Shown here: piece after piece, positions 17,070 to 27,914 of the stretch
Layout: every line of letters starts with the position of its first letter
Position numbering within the stretch: position 1 is the stretch's first letter
Assembly (NCBI RefSeq): GCF_034008635.1
Contig: NZ_CP125378.1
Coordinates: 3,407,501 to 3,471,500, forward strand
Reading direction: 5' to 3'
DNA: 64,000 nt
DNA from: Pseudomonas sp. P8_229
GTDB lineage: Bacteria > Pseudomonadota > Gammaproteobacteria > Pseudomonadales > Pseudomonadaceae
The notes under the pieces: model-generated
Seen by the model: only the letters and a program-made list of their open reading frames with translations
Told to the model about the DNA's origin: nothing
The model's database searches: none
Program-made: the position numbers and the translations under genes

Positions 17070-18338
17070 ATGTCTGATCTGAAAACTGCCGCTCTCGAAT
17101 ATCATGCCAATCCTCGTCCAGGGAAGCTGAGTGTCGAGCTCACCAAGGCCACTGCTACCGCCCGCGACCTGTCGCTGGCCTACAGCCCCGGCGTAGCTGA
17201 ACCAGTGCGTGAGATCGCCCGCGATCCTGAACTGGCCTACAAATACACCGGCAAGGGCAACCTGGTTGCAGTCATTTCCGATGGCACCGCGATTCTCGGT
17301 CTGGGTAACCTCGGCCCATTGGCTTCCAAGCCAGTGATGGAAGGTAAAGGTGTGCTGTTCAAGCGCTTCGCCGGCATCGACGTGTTCGACATCGAAGTCG
17401 ACTCCGAAAGCCCGCAAGCCTTCATCGACACCGTAAAACGTATCTCCATCACTTTCGGTGGCATCAACCTGGAAGATATCAAGGCACCTGAGTGCTTTGA
17501 GATCGAACGCGCTCTGATCGAGCAGTGCGACATTCCGGTATTCCACGATGACCAGCACGGCACCGCGATCGTGACCGCTGCGGGCATGATCAACGCCCTG
17601 GAAATCGCCGGCAAAACCCTGCCGGAAGCCAAGATTGTCTGCCTCGGTGCCGGCGCTGCGGCCATCTCCTGCATGAAGTTGCTGGTGAGCATGGGCGCGA
17701 AGATCGAAAACATCTTCATGGTTGACCGTACCGGCGTGATTCACTCCGGCCGTGACGACTTGAACCAGTACAAAGCCGTGTTCGCTCACGCGACCGACAA
17801 GCGCACCCTGGCTGATGCTCTGAAAGGCGCTGACGTGTTCGTCGGCCTGTCGGGCCCGAACCTGCTGAGCGCGGAAGGCCTGCTGTCGATGGCGGCCAAC
17901 CCGATCGTCTTCGCCTGCTCGAACCCGGATCCGGAAATCTCCCCGGAGCTGGCGCACGCCACCCGCAACGACGTGATCATGGCCACCGGTCGTTCCGACT
18001 ACCCGAACCAGGTCAACAACGTACTGGGCTTCCCGTTCATCTTCCGCGGTGCCCTGGACGTTCGCGCCAAGCGCATCAACGAAGAGATGAAAGTGGCTGC
18101 GGCCAACGCCCTGCGTGAACTGGCCAAACTGCCAGTGCCTCAGGACGTGTGCGATGCTTACGGCGGTGCGCCGCTGGAATTCGGTCGTGAGTACATCATT
18201 CCGAAGCCAATGGACAAGCGCCTGATCACCCTGATCTCCGACGCTGTGGCCAAGGCCGCGATCGAGACGGGTGTGGCAACCCTGCCGTATCCGAAGAACT
18301 ACCCGCTGAAAAGCGTGGATGACGTGTTCAACGGCTAA
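17070..18338 (+). CDS. maeB: NADP-type malic enzyme
   Basis: A 422-residue malate dehydrogenase (oxaloacetate-decarboxylating) converting malate to pyruvate and CO2 with reduction of NAD(P). The motifs are SLAYSPGVAEP (Tyr), VISDGTAILGLGNLG, FHDDQHGTA (metal-binding Asp pair), and the nucleotide fold VCLGAGAAAISC. It lacks the C-terminal phosphotransacetylase-like domain of enteric MaeB, which is normal for the short pseudomonad form. ATG 17070 (MSDLKTAALEYHANPRPGKL) is the family start; the open frame back to 16839 overlaps the nuclease gene and is rejected. The 182 bp upstream contain no other gene. Confidence 0.93.
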   Translation: MSDLKTAALEYHANPRPGKLSVELTKATATARDLSLAYSPGVAEPVREIARDPELAYKYTGKGNLVAVISDGTAILGLGNLGPLASKPVMEGKGVLFKRFAGIDVFDIEVDSESPQAFIDTVKRISITFGGINLEDIKAPECFEIERALIEQCDIPVFHDDQHGTAIVTAAGMINALEIAGKTLPEAKIVCLGAGAAAISCMKLLVSMGAKIENIFMVDRTGVIHSGRDDLNQYKAVFAHATDKRTLADALKGADVFVGLSGPNLLSAEGLLSMAANPIVFACSNPDPEISPELAHATRNDVIMATGRSDYPNQVNNVLGFPFIFRGALDVRAKRINEEMKVAAANALRELAKLPVPQDVCDAYGGAPLEFGREYIIPKPMDKRLITLISDAVAKAAIETGVATLPYPKNYPLKSVDDVFNG

Positions 18339-18359
18339 GTTGTTGTAGCGCTTCAACTG

Positions 18360-18392
18360 AAAGCCCCGGCTCGTGAGAGTCGGGGCTTTTTT
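18360..18392 (+). terminator. Terminator of maeB
   Basis: AAGCCCCG/CGGGGCTT stem (extended CTC/GAG with one mismatch, GTGA loop) followed by T6, 22 bases after the stop. Confidence 0.92.
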
Positions 18393-18425
18393 GTGCCTGT
18401 GTGATTTGTGGTGTTCTTCAGTGCC

Positions 18426-18523
18426 CCTTCGCGAGCAAGCCCGCTCCCACAGGAATCTGGGGGTGTACATGAAGTGTGTGAATACTGCAAAACCCTGTGG
18501 GAGCGGGCTTGCTCGCGAAGAGG
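18426..18523. repeat. REP pair (GTGGGAGCGGGCTTGC type), outward orientation
   Basis: TTCGCGAGCAAGCCCGCTCC CAC at the left and GTGGGAGCGGGCTTGCTCGC at the right, about 45 bp apart. It lies between the terminators of the convergent maeB and ponA genes. Confidence 0.88.
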
Positions 18524-18555
18524 CCGGCCCAGGCCATACAAAACCGATAGGCAAT

Positions 18556-18592
18556 AAAAAGCCCCGCACTTCTCTCGAAGGCGGGGCTTTTC
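18556..18592 (-). terminator. Terminator of ponA
   Basis: On the minus strand there is AAAAGCCCCGC…GCGGGGCTTTTT, 13 bases after the ponA stop. The A/T arms make it potentially bidirectional. Confidence 0.9.
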
Positions 18593-18604
18593 AGTGGCAG
18601 TGGA

Positions 18605-21052
18605 TCAGAACAGGTCGATCGGCGCCTGCTCATCCGCTGGCAGCGGGCTACCTGGCGCAGTGCCATTGCCCAGCTCATTCACCGACGGCGGGGTGTCTTC
18701 AGACTTGAACAGCTCAAAGTACGCGCCCGGTGTGCTTGGCGTTGCCGCGCGACCGCTGGCCGGATCCACCCGCAGGCTGAGGATGCCTTCCGGCTCAGGC
18801 TGCACGTGCGGCGGCTTGTCCTTCAGCGCAGCCGACATGTAGTTCATCCAGATCGGCAGTGCCACGGTGCCACCGAACTCGCGGCGACCGAGACTTTCCG
18901 GCTGGTCGAAACCGGTCCACACGGTGGTCACGTAATCGGCGTTGTAACCGGAGAACCACGCATCCTTCGATTCGTTGGTGGTACCGGTCTTGCCTGCGAT
19001 GTCGCTGCGGCCCATGGCCAGTGCGCGGCGACCGGTGCCGAGCTTGATCACGTCCTGCAGCATGCTGTTGAGGATGTACGTGGTGCGGCCATCGACAATC
19101 CGCTCGGCCACGGCCGGTGCCTGTGGCGCGGCGGCAGCGCCCGGGGCTTCACCCGGTACTGGCGCGGCGTTGACGGTGATCGGCTGAGACGCCGGCGCGG
19201 CAAGGCCATCTGTGGCCGAGCTGCCCTGTGGCACGGTCGGCGGGTTGGCGACGAACAGCGTGTCGCCGTTACGGCTTTCGATCTTGTCGATGATGTACGG
19301 GGTGATCTTGAAGCCGCCGTTGGCAAAAGCACTCCAGCCGGTGGCGATTTCCATCGGGGTCAGAGTCGCGGTGCCCAGGGCCAGCGACAGGTTCGGCGGC
19401 AGATCCTGCTTGTTGAAGCCGAAGCGGGTGATGTAGTCGATGGTCTTGCCCACGCCCATCGCCTGCAGCAGGCGGATCGACACCAGGTTACGCGACTTGT
19501 AAAGCGCTTCGCGCAGACGGATCGGACCGAGGAAGGTGTTGGTGTCGTTCTTCGGCCGCCAGACTTTGTCCAGGTACTCGTCGACGAACACGATCGGGGC
19601 ATCGTTGACCAGGGTTGCGGCGGTGTAGCCGCTGTCCAGCGCAGCGCTGTAGACGAACGGCTTGAAGCTCGAACCTGGCTGACGTTTGGCCTGCAGGGCG
19701 CGGTTGTAATTGCTCTGCTCGAATGCGAAGCCGCCGACCAGCGAGCGAATCGCGCCGTTCTGCGGATCCAGCGATACCAGCGCGCCTTGCGCCTGCGGGA
19801 TCTGGCTGAACTTCAGCGAGTTGTTCGGCTGACGCTGTACGCGAATCAGGTCGCCGACCTGTGCCACATCCGACGGCTGACGCGGTGCGGCGCCCATGCT
19901 GTTGGTATTGAGGAACGGGCGCGCCCATTTCATGGTGTCCCAGGCAACGTGCTCTTCGCCGGTACGGGTCAGCACCTGCAAGCCATTCTTGTCGACCTGA
20001 GTGACGATGGCCGGCTCCAGGCTGCTGATAGTGCGCTGCTTGGTCAGCTCGGTCGCCCATGCCTCGTGGGTCTTGCCCGGCAGGCGCGACTCGGGGCCGC
20101 GGTAGCCATGACGCTGGTCGTAGGTCATCAAGCCTTCGTGCAGGGCGGTGTTGGCCATTTCCTGCAAGTTGCTCGGCACCGTGGTGGTGACGCGGAAACC
20201 TTCGGTATAGGCGTCGCTGCCGTAGCGGCCGACCATTTCGGCGCGGGCCATTTCAGCAATGTACGGCGCGTTCACTTCCGGGGTCGGTACGTGGTAGCTG
20301 GCGTTCAGCGGCTCGTTGATCGCAGCGGTGTAGTCAGCCTCGGAAATCTTCCCGAGCTTGTACATGCGGCCGAGGATCCAGTCGCGACGTTCCTTGCTGC
20401 GTGCCGGGTTGGCCAGCGGGTTGAAGCGCGACGGGGCTTTCGGCAGGCCGGCGATCATCGCCATCTGCGCCAGGCTGATGTCGCGGATCGACTTGCCGTA
20501 ATACACCTGCGCCGCCGCCTCAATGCCGTAGGCACGGTTGCCCAGATAGATCTTGTTCACGTACAGCTCGAGGATCTCGTCCTTGGTCAACTGCCGTTCG
20601 ATCTGCAGGGCCAGGAGGATTTCCGTGGTTTTGCGCGAGAAGCTGCGCTCGCTGGTCAGGAAGAAGTTCTTCGCCACCTGCATGGTGATGGTGCTGCCGC
20701 CGGACTGAATGTGTCCGCTTTTGACCAGTTGGGTTGCGGCACGCATCAGGCTGCTCGGATCGACGCCATAGTGGTTGGCGAAATTGTCGTCTTCAGCACT
20801 TAGTAACGCATTAATGAAATTGGGCGGAATGTCGGCGAAACGGATCGGAGTACGGCGCATTTCGCCAAATTCTGCGATCAACTTGTTGTCGCTGCTGTAG
20901 ACCCGCAGCGGAATCTGCAACTGAATGCTTCTCAGCGCCTCCACAGACGGCAAACCCGGACTAAGGTAAAGAAACGCGCCGCTGAGACCTAAAAGCAGTC
21001 CGCAGAAAACGGCGACGATGGACCAACCGAAAAATTTCAGCAGACGAATCAA
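18605..21052 (-). CDS. ponA: Penicillin-binding protein 1A
   Basis: An 815-residue bifunctional class A PBP: membrane anchor (RLLKFFGWSIVAVFCGLLLG), glycosyltransferase domain with EDDNFANHYGVD and GGSTITMQVAKN, an OB-like insert, and a transpeptidase domain with SxxK-type QPGSSFKP (catalytic Ser), SRN (KSRNLVS) and KTGTTNE. It polymerises and crosslinks peptidoglycan in the periplasm. The start is uncertain: TTG at 21052 with GGATG upstream places the basic residues just before the membrane span; GTG 21109 would add 19 residues. It diverges from pilM, as in other pseudomonads. Confidence 0.95.
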   Translation of the reverse strand: MIRLLKFFGWSIVAVFCGLLLGLSGAFLYLSPGLPSVEALRSIQLQIPLRVYSSDNKLIAEFGEMRRTPIRFADIPPNFINALLSAEDDNFANHYGVDPSSLMRAATQLVKSGHIQSGGSTITMQVAKNFFLTSERSFSRKTTEILLALQIERQLTKDEILELYVNKIYLGNRAYGIEAAAQVYYGKSIRDISLAQMAMIAGLPKAPSRFNPLANPARSKERRDWILGRMYKLGKISEADYTAAINEPLNASYHVPTPEVNAPYIAEMARAEMVGRYGSDAYTEGFRVTTTVPSNLQEMANTALHEGLMTYDQRHGYRGPESRLPGKTHEAWATELTKQRTISSLEPAIVTQVDKNGLQVLTRTGEEHVAWDTMKWARPFLNTNSMGAAPRQPSDVAQVGDLIRVQRQPNNSLKFSQIPQAQGALVSLDPQNGAIRSLVGGFAFEQSNYNRALQAKRQPGSSFKPFVYSAALDSGYTAATLVNDAPIVFVDEYLDKVWRPKNDTNTFLGPIRLREALYKSRNLVSIRLLQAMGVGKTIDYITRFGFNKQDLPPNLSLALGTATLTPMEIATGWSAFANGGFKITPYIIDKIESRNGDTLFVANPPTVPQGSSATDGLAAPASQPITVNAAPVPGEAPGAAAAPQAPAVAERIVDGRTTYILNSMLQDVIKLGTGRRALAMGRSDIAGKTGTTNESKDAWFSGYNADYVTTVWTGFDQPESLGRREFGGTVALPIWMNYMSAALKDKPPHVQPEPEGILSLRVDPASGRAATPSTPGAYFELFKSEDTPPSVNELGNGTAPGSPLPADEQAPIDLF

Positions 21053-21154
21053 GGCTTTTGGACATCCAGGGCAAAGAATGAATTTGGCGACAGGGTTCCG
21101 GTAACACACAGAACAGCCTGGGCCGGCAGTAAAAAGCGGAAAAAAACGCTGGGC

Positions 21155-21160
21155 ATTATA
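21155..21160 (-). promoter_or_regulatory. Candidate -10 element for ponA
   Basis: A perfect TATAAT on the minus strand, about 100 bases before ponA. No good -35 lies at the proper distance; a TTGACA is about 37 bases upstream and out of register. Activity is inferred. Confidence 0.35.
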
Positions 21161-21241
21161 AGCACTTTTCTGCTGGGGGCGTCATTTGCGCTTCTGTCAA
21201 GACGGGGTGAAGGAACGCAATGCGTATTACAGAGTCCGTAA

Positions 21242-22332
<1,091 letters not shown>

Positions 22333-22333
<1 letters not shown>

Positions 22334-22899
22334 TGGCGCGGATCAACCTTCTCCCCTGGCGTGAGGAGCGCCGCGAAGAACGGCGCAAACGCTTCCTGCT
22401 GATCCTGATCGGGGTGTTCGTCGGTTCGGTGGGCGCGGTGTTCATCGCCAATCAGATATTCAATACCGCCATTGAGCGGCAGGCAGCGCGCAATGCCTAC
22501 GTCGGCAAACAGATTGCCGTGGTCGACGAGCGGATCAAGCAGATCAGCGAACTCAAGGCTCGGCGCCAACAGTTGGTCGAACGCATGCGCATCATCCAGG
22601 ACCTGCAGGGCAACCGGCAGATCAGCGGGCGAATCTTCGATCAACTGGCGCGCACCCTGCCGGACGGCGTGTATTTCACCAGTGTGAAGCTGGTGGGCAA
22701 GACCCTGACCATCAGTGGTGCGGCCGAGTCCAACAATCGGGTTTCGGAGTTGATGCGCAACCTGGATGCCTCCGACTGGTTTGACGCACCGAGCCTCAAC
22801 GAGGTGAAAGCGACGACCGCCGGTCAGGTGGATCAGGCCAACGTCTTTCAGTTGACCGTCCGTCAGACTCAGCCAGCAGCCGTGGAGGGCGAAAAATGA
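22333..22899 (+). CDS. pilN: Type IV pilus assembly protein PilN
   Basis: A 188-residue bitopic inner-membrane protein. Its cytoplasmic start MARINLLPWREERREERRKR contains the conserved INLLPWR motif that inserts into PilM. One membrane span follows (FLLILIGVFVGSVGAVFIA), then a periplasmic coiled coil and a ferredoxin-like domain. It forms a heterodimer with PilO. It overlaps pilM by one base and pilO by four (ATGA), indicating translational coupling. Confidence 0.96.
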
Positions 22900-23519
22900 A
22901 ACCGTCCGAATGGCTGCAGGGTTTGCGCAACATCGACTTCAACGATCTGGACACCAGCAACATCGGTTCCTGGCCGGCCGCAGTGAAAACCATCGCCGGG
23001 GCGTTGCTGGCGGTGCTGGTGTTGGCACTTGGCTATAACTTTTTCATCAGCGACATGGAAAACCAGCTTGAAGCCAAGCGTCAGGAAGAAGACACCTTGA
23101 AGGAACAATTCGCCAGCAAGGCGCACATGGCCGCCAATCTGGAGCTGTACACCCAGCAGATGAAGGAGATGGAGAACTCCTTCGGCGTGCTCCTGCGGCA
23201 ATTGCCCAGCGACACTGAAGTCCCCGGTTTGCTGGAGGACATCACCCGTACCGGATTGGGCAGCGGCCTCGAATTCGAAGAGATCAAGCTGCTGCCGGAA
23301 GTGACCCAGCCGTTCTACATCGAATTGCCGATCCAGATCACCGTCACCGGGGCCTATCACGATCTTGCGACCTTCGTCAGTGGCGTCGCGGGGTTGCCAC
23401 GGATCGTCACCTTGCACGATTTCGAGCTGGCCCCCGCCAACCCGGACGGCGGCACGAAGCTGCGCATGAGCATCCTCGCCAAGACTTACCGCTATAACGA
23501 CAAGGGGCTGGAAAAATGA
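22896..23519 (+). CDS. pilO: Type IV pilus assembly protein PilO
   Basis: A 207-residue partner of PilN: a short cytoplasmic part, one membrane span at about residues 30–50 (TIAGALLAVLVLALGYNFF), a coiled coil (EDTLKEQFASKAHMAANLEL) and a periplasmic ferredoxin-like domain. It starts within the pilN stop and its own stop overlaps the pilP start (ATGA). It works in the PilMNOP inner-membrane alignment complex. Confidence 0.96.
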   Translation: MKPSEWLQGLRNIDFNDLDTSNIGSWPAAVKTIAGALLAVLVLALGYNFFISDMENQLEAKRQEEDTLKEQFASKAHMAANLELYTQQMKEMENSFGVLLRQLPSDTEVPGLLEDITRTGLGSGLEFEEIKLLPEVTQPFYIELPIQITVTGAYHDLATFVSGVAGLPRIVTLHDFELAPANPDGGTKLRMSILAKTYRYNDKGLEK

Positions 23520-24043
23520 CCCCGATGCGTTATTTCGCCCTGTCTATGGTGCTGGTGGGGCTGAGCGGTTGCGGCAGCAATGATGAGTTCAGCGACCTCG
23601 ACGCTTACATGAACGAGGTGCGTCTGCGACCGGCGGGGCGGATCGAGCCGACGCCAACTTTCCATTCCTACCCCACGTTCACCTACAGCGCGGCCAACCT
23701 GCGCAGCCCGTTTTCGCGTCAGGTGCGGGTCGATCTGGCTGGTCAGCAGCGCGGCGCGCGTAACGTCAAACCCGACCCGAACCGGGTCAAGCAATACCTC
23801 GAAGGTTTCAACATCGAGCAGTTTGAAATGGTCGGCACGATCTCCAATGCCTCCGGCTCCTTTGCCCTGTTGCGTGGGGCGGGCGGGGTGCATCGGTTGA
23901 AAGTCGGCGACTACCTGGGGCGCAACGACGGGCGCATCGTCGCCATCAGCGCCACTCAGGTCGATGTGGTCGAGATCGTGCCCGACGGCGAAGGCGCCTG
24001 GCTGGAACGTCCGCGCACCATTCCTTTGAAAGAGCACTCATAG
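23516..24043 (+). CDS. pilP: Type IV pilus assembly lipoprotein PilP
   Basis: A 175-residue lipoprotein. The signal peptide ends in the lipobox LSGC, giving acylation at Cys18 or nearby. A disordered segment that binds PilN/PilO follows, then a C-terminal beta-sandwich (about residues 85–170) that contacts the PilQ N0/AMIN region. The residues after Cys (GSNDEF) lack Asp at +2, consistent with sorting beyond a simple inner-membrane retention signal. Overlaps pilO by four bases; pilQ follows after 13 bases. Confidence 0.95.
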   Translation: MTPMRYFALSMVLVGLSGCGSNDEFSDLDAYMNEVRLRPAGRIEPTPTFHSYPTFTYSAANLRSPFSRQVRVDLAGQQRGARNVKPDPNRVKQYLEGFNIEQFEMVGTISNASGSFALLRGAGGVHRLKVGDYLGRNDGRIVAISATQVDVVEIVPDGEGAWLERPRTIPLKEHS

Positions 24044-24056
24044 TGGAAGTCGAACA

Positions 24057-26129
24057 ATGAACAGGATTTTCTCCACCCTCGGTTTTTCGCTATGGATAGC
24101 GCTGCTTTCACCGATGGTTCTGGCGGCCAGCCTGAAGACGCTGGATGTGGCGGCATTGCCCGGCGACCGCGTCGAGCTGAAGCTGTCCTTCGACGGCCCG
24201 CCCCCACAGCCCAAGGGCTACACCACCGAGTCGCCGGCACGAATCGCGCTGGATCTGCCGGGTGTCGCCAGTCAGCTGACGAGCAAGACCCGCGATCTGG
24301 GCAGCGGCAACGCACGCAGCGCCACGGTGGTCGAGGCCAATGATCGCACGCGATTGATCATCAACCTGACGCAGCTTAGCCCTTACACTTTCCGGGTCGA
24401 GGGCAACAATCTGTTCGTGGTGGTCGGGCAGGGCGCCAAGCCTGCTGCACCACGTCCGGCCGCTGTTGCGCCACGGCCAGCCGCAGCTCCGGCGAAGGTT
24501 TACGCGCCTGTCGCCAAAGCCATTCGTGGCGTCGACTTCCAGCGCGGCACCGCCGGGGAGGGCAACGTAGTTATCGACTTGTCGGACCCTGCCATCGCCC
24601 CGGACATCCAGGAGCATGACGGCAAGATCATCCTCAGCTTTGCCCGCACCCAGTTGCCCGACCGACTGCGGGTGCGCCTCGACGTCAAGGATTTCGCCAC
24701 CCCGGTGCAGTTCGTCAACAGCGCCGCGACCGGCGATCGCGCGATCATTACCATCGAGCCCAGCGGCACTTTCGACTATTCGACCTACCAGACCGACAAC
24801 AAGCTGACTGTCAGTATTCGCCCGATGACGGTCGATGACCTGCAAAAGCGCAATGCTGAACGCCAGGCCTACAGTGGCGAAAAACTCTCGCTGAATTTCC
24901 AGGACATCGACGTACGCTCGGTGCTGCAACTGATCGCCGACTTCACCAACCTCAATCTGGTGGCCAGCGACACGGTGCAGGGCGGCATCACCTTGCGCCT
25001 GCAAAACGTACCGTGGGATCAGGCTCTGGACCTGGTGCTGAAAACCAAGGGGCTGGATAAACGCAAGATCGGCAACGTGTTGCTGGTGGCGCCGGCTGAC
25101 GAAATCGCTGCCCGTGAGCGTCAGGAACTGGAGTCGCAGAAACAGATCGCCGAACTGGCTCCGCTGCGCCGCGAGCTGCTGCAAGTGAACTACGCCAAGG
25201 CGGCGGACATCGCCAAACTGTTCCAGTCGGTGACCAGCGCCGAAGCGAAAATCGACGAGCGCGGCTCGATCACCGTCGATGAGCGGACCAACAACATCAT
25301 TGCCTACCAGACCCAGGATCGCCTCGACGAGCTGCGACGGATCGTGGCGCAGCTGGATATTCCAGTGCGCCAGGTGATGATCGAGGCGCGAATCGTCGAA
25401 GCCAACGTCGATTACGACAAGAGCCTGGGCGTGCGCTGGGGCGGTTCGATCCAGAACAAAGGCAACTGGAACACGTCCGGGGTCAGTAACGGCTCCTCGA
25501 CAACCATTGGCACGCCGGGCAGCACCAGCACCAACTCGCCATTTGTCGACATGGGCACGGTCGGTAATACCTCTGGGATCGGCATCGCCTTCATCACCGA
25601 CAACGTGCTGCTCGATCTTGAGCTGACGGCGATGGAGAAAACCGGCAACGGCGAAATCGTCTCCCAACCCAAAGTGGTCACCTCCGACAAGGAGACCGCG
25701 AAGATCCTCAAGGGCACCGAGATTCCGTATCAGGAAGCCAGTTCCAGCGGCGCGACTTCGGTGTCATTCAAGGAGGCGTCGCTGTCGCTGGAAGTGACGC
25801 CGCAGATCACCCCCGACAACCGCATTATCATGGAGGTCAAGGTCACCAAGGACGAGCCGGACTACCTGAACAAGGTGCAGGATGTGCCGCCGATCAAGAA
25901 GAACGAGGTCAACGCCAAAGTGCTGGTGAACGACGGCGAGACCATCGTGATTGGCGGTGTTTTCTCAAATACTCAAAGCAAGGTCGTAGATAAGGTGCCA
26001 TTTCTTGGCGATGTGCCGTATCTTGGCCGCCTTTTCCGGCGTGATGTGGTTTCGGAGAAAAAATCCGAGCTGCTGGTATTTCTCACTCCGCGTATCATGA
26101 ATAACCAGGCGATTGCTGTGAGTCGTTGA
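24057..26129 (+). CDS. pilQ: Type IV pilus secretin PilQ
   Basis: A 690-residue outer-membrane secretin through which the pilus passes. There is a signal peptide (about residues 1–24), two AMIN domains that bind peptidoglycan (about 30–115 and 155–250) separated by an Ala/Pro linker, N0/N1 domains ([20 protein letters not shown]), and the C-terminal secretin pore domain with [15 protein letters not shown] and [10 protein letters not shown]. The region [20 protein letters not shown] is a Gly/Ser/Thr-rich insert in the pore domain. Last pil gene of the operon; aroK begins 4 bases after its stop. Confidence 0.97.
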   Translation: MNRIFSTLGFSLWIALLSPMVLAASLKTLDVAALPGDRVELKLSFDGPPPQPKGYTTESPARIALDLPGVASQLTSKTRDLGSGNARSATVVEANDRTRLIINLTQLSPYTFRVEGNNLFVVVGQGAKPAAPRPAAVAPRPAAAPAKVYAPVAKAIRGVDFQRGTAGEGNVVIDLSDPAIAPDIQEHDGKIILSFARTQLPDRLRVRLDVKDFATPVQFVNSAATGDRAIITIEPSGTFDYSTYQTDNKLTVSIRPMTVDDLQKRNAERQAYSGEKLSLNFQDIDVRSVLQLIADFTNLNLVASDTVQGGITLRLQNVPWDQALDLVLKTKGLDKRKIGNVLLVAPADEIAARERQELESQKQIAELAPLRRELLQVNYAKAADIAKLFQSVTSAEAKIDERGSITVDERTNNIIAYQTQDRLDELRRIVAQLDIPVRQVMIEARIVEANVDYDKSLGVRWGGSIQNKGNWNTSGVSNGSSTTIGTPGSTSTNSPFVDMGTVGNTSGIGIAFITDNVLLDLELTAMEKTGNGEIVSQPKVVTSDKETAKILKGTEIPYQEASSSGATSVSFKEASLSLEVTPQITPDNRIIMEVKVTKDEPDYLNKVQDVPPIKKNEVNAKVLVNDGETIVIGGVFSNTQSKVVDKVPFLGDVPYLGRLFRRDVVSEKKSELLVFLTPRIMNNQAIAVSR

Positions 26130-26133
26130 TTCT

Positions 26134-26652
26134 GTGCGAAATTTGATTCTTGTAGGACCGATGGGCGCTGGAAAAAGCACCATCGGCCGGTTGCTGGCCA
26201 AAGAGCTGCGCCTGCCGTTCAAAGATTCCGACAAGGAAATTGAACTGCGCACGGGCGCCAATATCCCGTGGATCTTCGACAAGGAAGGCGAGCCCGGCTT
26301 TCGTGACCGTGAGCAGGCGATGATCGCCGAGCTGTGCGCGTTCGACGGCGTGGTGCTGGCGACCGGCGGCGGTGCGGTGATGCGCGACGCCAACCGCAAG
26401 GCCCTGCACGAAGGCGGGCGGGTGGTGTATCTGCACGCCTCCGTCGAGCAGCAGGTCGGCCGTACGTCGCGTGATCGCAACCGTCCTTTGCTGCGCACCG
26501 CCGATCCGGCGAAGACTCTGCGTGACTTGCTCGAGATTCGCGATCCGCTCTATCGGGAGATCGCCGATCTGGTGGTGGAAACCGACGAACGGCCGCCGCG
26601 CATGGTGGTGCTCGACATTCTCGACCGTCTGGCACAGCTTCCACCCCGTTAA
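26134..26652 (+). CDS. aroK: Shikimate kinase
   Basis: A 172-residue P-loop kinase phosphorylating shikimate for aromatic amino-acid synthesis. Walker A is GPMGAGKST, the shikimate-binding DSDKEIE follows, then GGGAVM and a lid with RDRNRPLL. The start is GTG 26134 ([16 protein letters not shown]), four bases after the pilQ stop, so expression may be coupled to the pil operon. The order pilQ-aroK-aroB-damX is the classic gammaproteobacterial arrangement. Confidence 0.96.
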   Translation: MRNLILVGPMGAGKSTIGRLLAKELRLPFKDSDKEIELRTGANIPWIFDKEGEPGFRDREQAMIAELCAFDGVVLATGGGAVMRDANRKALHEGGRVVYLHASVEQQVGRTSRDRNRPLLRTADPAKTLRDLLEIRDPLYREIADLVVETDERPPRMVVLDILDRLAQLPPR

Positions 26653-26803
26653 AGCGCCGCCGTAAATGCGTTATCCTCGGCGTCCTGCCACCTCCGTCGA
26701 GGTTGTGGCGGATGGCGTGCGAGCGGCGTCACATCAGCTAAAGGTCGCGGACATCCAATAATTCAAGGCAGGACGCCTGCTTCCATCTTCACTGTGGGGA
26801 CAC

Positions 26804-27904
26804 ATGCAGACACTCAAGGTCGATTTAGGCGAGCGCAGCTACCCGATTCATATTGGCGAAGGTTTGTTGGATCAGCCCGAGTTGCTGGCGCCGCATATCC
26901 ATGGGCGGCAAGTAGCAATCATCTCCAACGAGACCGTTGCGCCGCTCTATCTCGAACGTCTGACCCAAAGCCTTGCATCGTTCTCGGTGATTTCCGTGGT
27001 GCTGCCGGACGGCGAAGCCTTCAAGAACTGGGAAACCCTGCAACTGATCTTCGACGGCCTGCTGACCGCCCGTCATGACCGCCGCACCACGATCATCGCC
27101 CTCGGTGGCGGGGTCATCGGTGACATGGCCGGTTTCGCCGCCGCCTGCTACCAGCGCGGCGTCGATTTCATCCAGATTCCTACCACGCTGCTGTCTCAGG
27201 TCGACTCGTCGGTGGGCGGCAAGACCGGCATCAACCATCCGCTGGGCAAGAACATGGTCGGCGCGTTCTACCAGCCGAACGTGGTGCTGATCGATACCGC
27301 GTCCCTGAAAACCCTGCCGGCGCGTGAACTGTCGGCAGGCCTGGCGGAAGTCATCAAGTACGGGCTGATCTGCGATGAACCGTTCCTGACCTGGCTCGAA
27401 GACAATGTCGACGCCCTGCGTGCGCTGGACCAGAAAGTCCTGACTTACGCCATCGAGCGCTCCTGCGCAGCCAAGGCTGCCGTGGTCGGCGCCGATGAGA
27501 AGGAAACTGGCGTACGCGCCACGCTCAACCTCGGCCACACCTTCGGCCACGCCATCGAGACCCACATGGGCTATGGTGTCTGGTTGCATGGTGAGGCGGT
27601 CGCTGCTGGCACCGTGATGGCGCTGGAGATGTCCGCGCGCCTGGGCTGGATCAGCGAGCAGGAACGTGATCGCGGCATTCGTCTGTTCCAGCGTGCCGGT
27701 CTGCCGGTGATTCCGCCGGAAGAAATGACCGAAGCCGATTTTCTCGAACATATGGCAGTTGATAAAAAAGTGATCGACGGTCGTCTGCGCCTGGTGCTGC
27801 TGCGCCGGATGGGCGAAGCGGTGGTGACCGCCGATTATCCGAAAGAGGTTCTACAGGCCACGCTGGGAGCGGATTACCGCGCTCTGGCTCAGCTTAAAGG
27901 TTAA
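26804..27904 (+). CDS. aroB: 3-dehydroquinate synthase
   Basis: A 366-residue NAD- and zinc-dependent enzyme of the shikimate pathway, converting DAHP to 3-dehydroquinate. Nucleotide-binding [11 protein letters not shown] and substrate-binding [11 protein letters not shown] are present; the metal ligands are Glu in LAEVIKYG, His in [10 protein letters not shown] and His in LHGEAVAAG. It lies 151 bases after aroK and ends 10 bases before the damX-like gene. Confidence 0.97.
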   Translation: MQTLKVDLGERSYPIHIGEGLLDQPELLAPHIHGRQVAIISNETVAPLYLERLTQSLASFSVISVVLPDGEAFKNWETLQLIFDGLLTARHDRRTTIIALGGGVIGDMAGFAAACYQRGVDFIQIPTTLLSQVDSSVGGKTGINHPLGKNMVGAFYQPNVVLIDTASLKTLPARELSAGLAEVIKYGLICDEPFLTWLEDNVDALRALDQKVLTYAIERSCAAKAAVVGADEKETGVRATLNLGHTFGHAIETHMGYGVWLHGEAVAAGTVMALEMSARLGWISEQERDRGIRLFQRAGLPVIPPEEMTEADFLEHMAVDKKVIDGRLRLVLLRRMGEAVVTADYPKEVLQATLGADYRALAQLKG

Positions 27905-27914
27905 TAAGATTCCG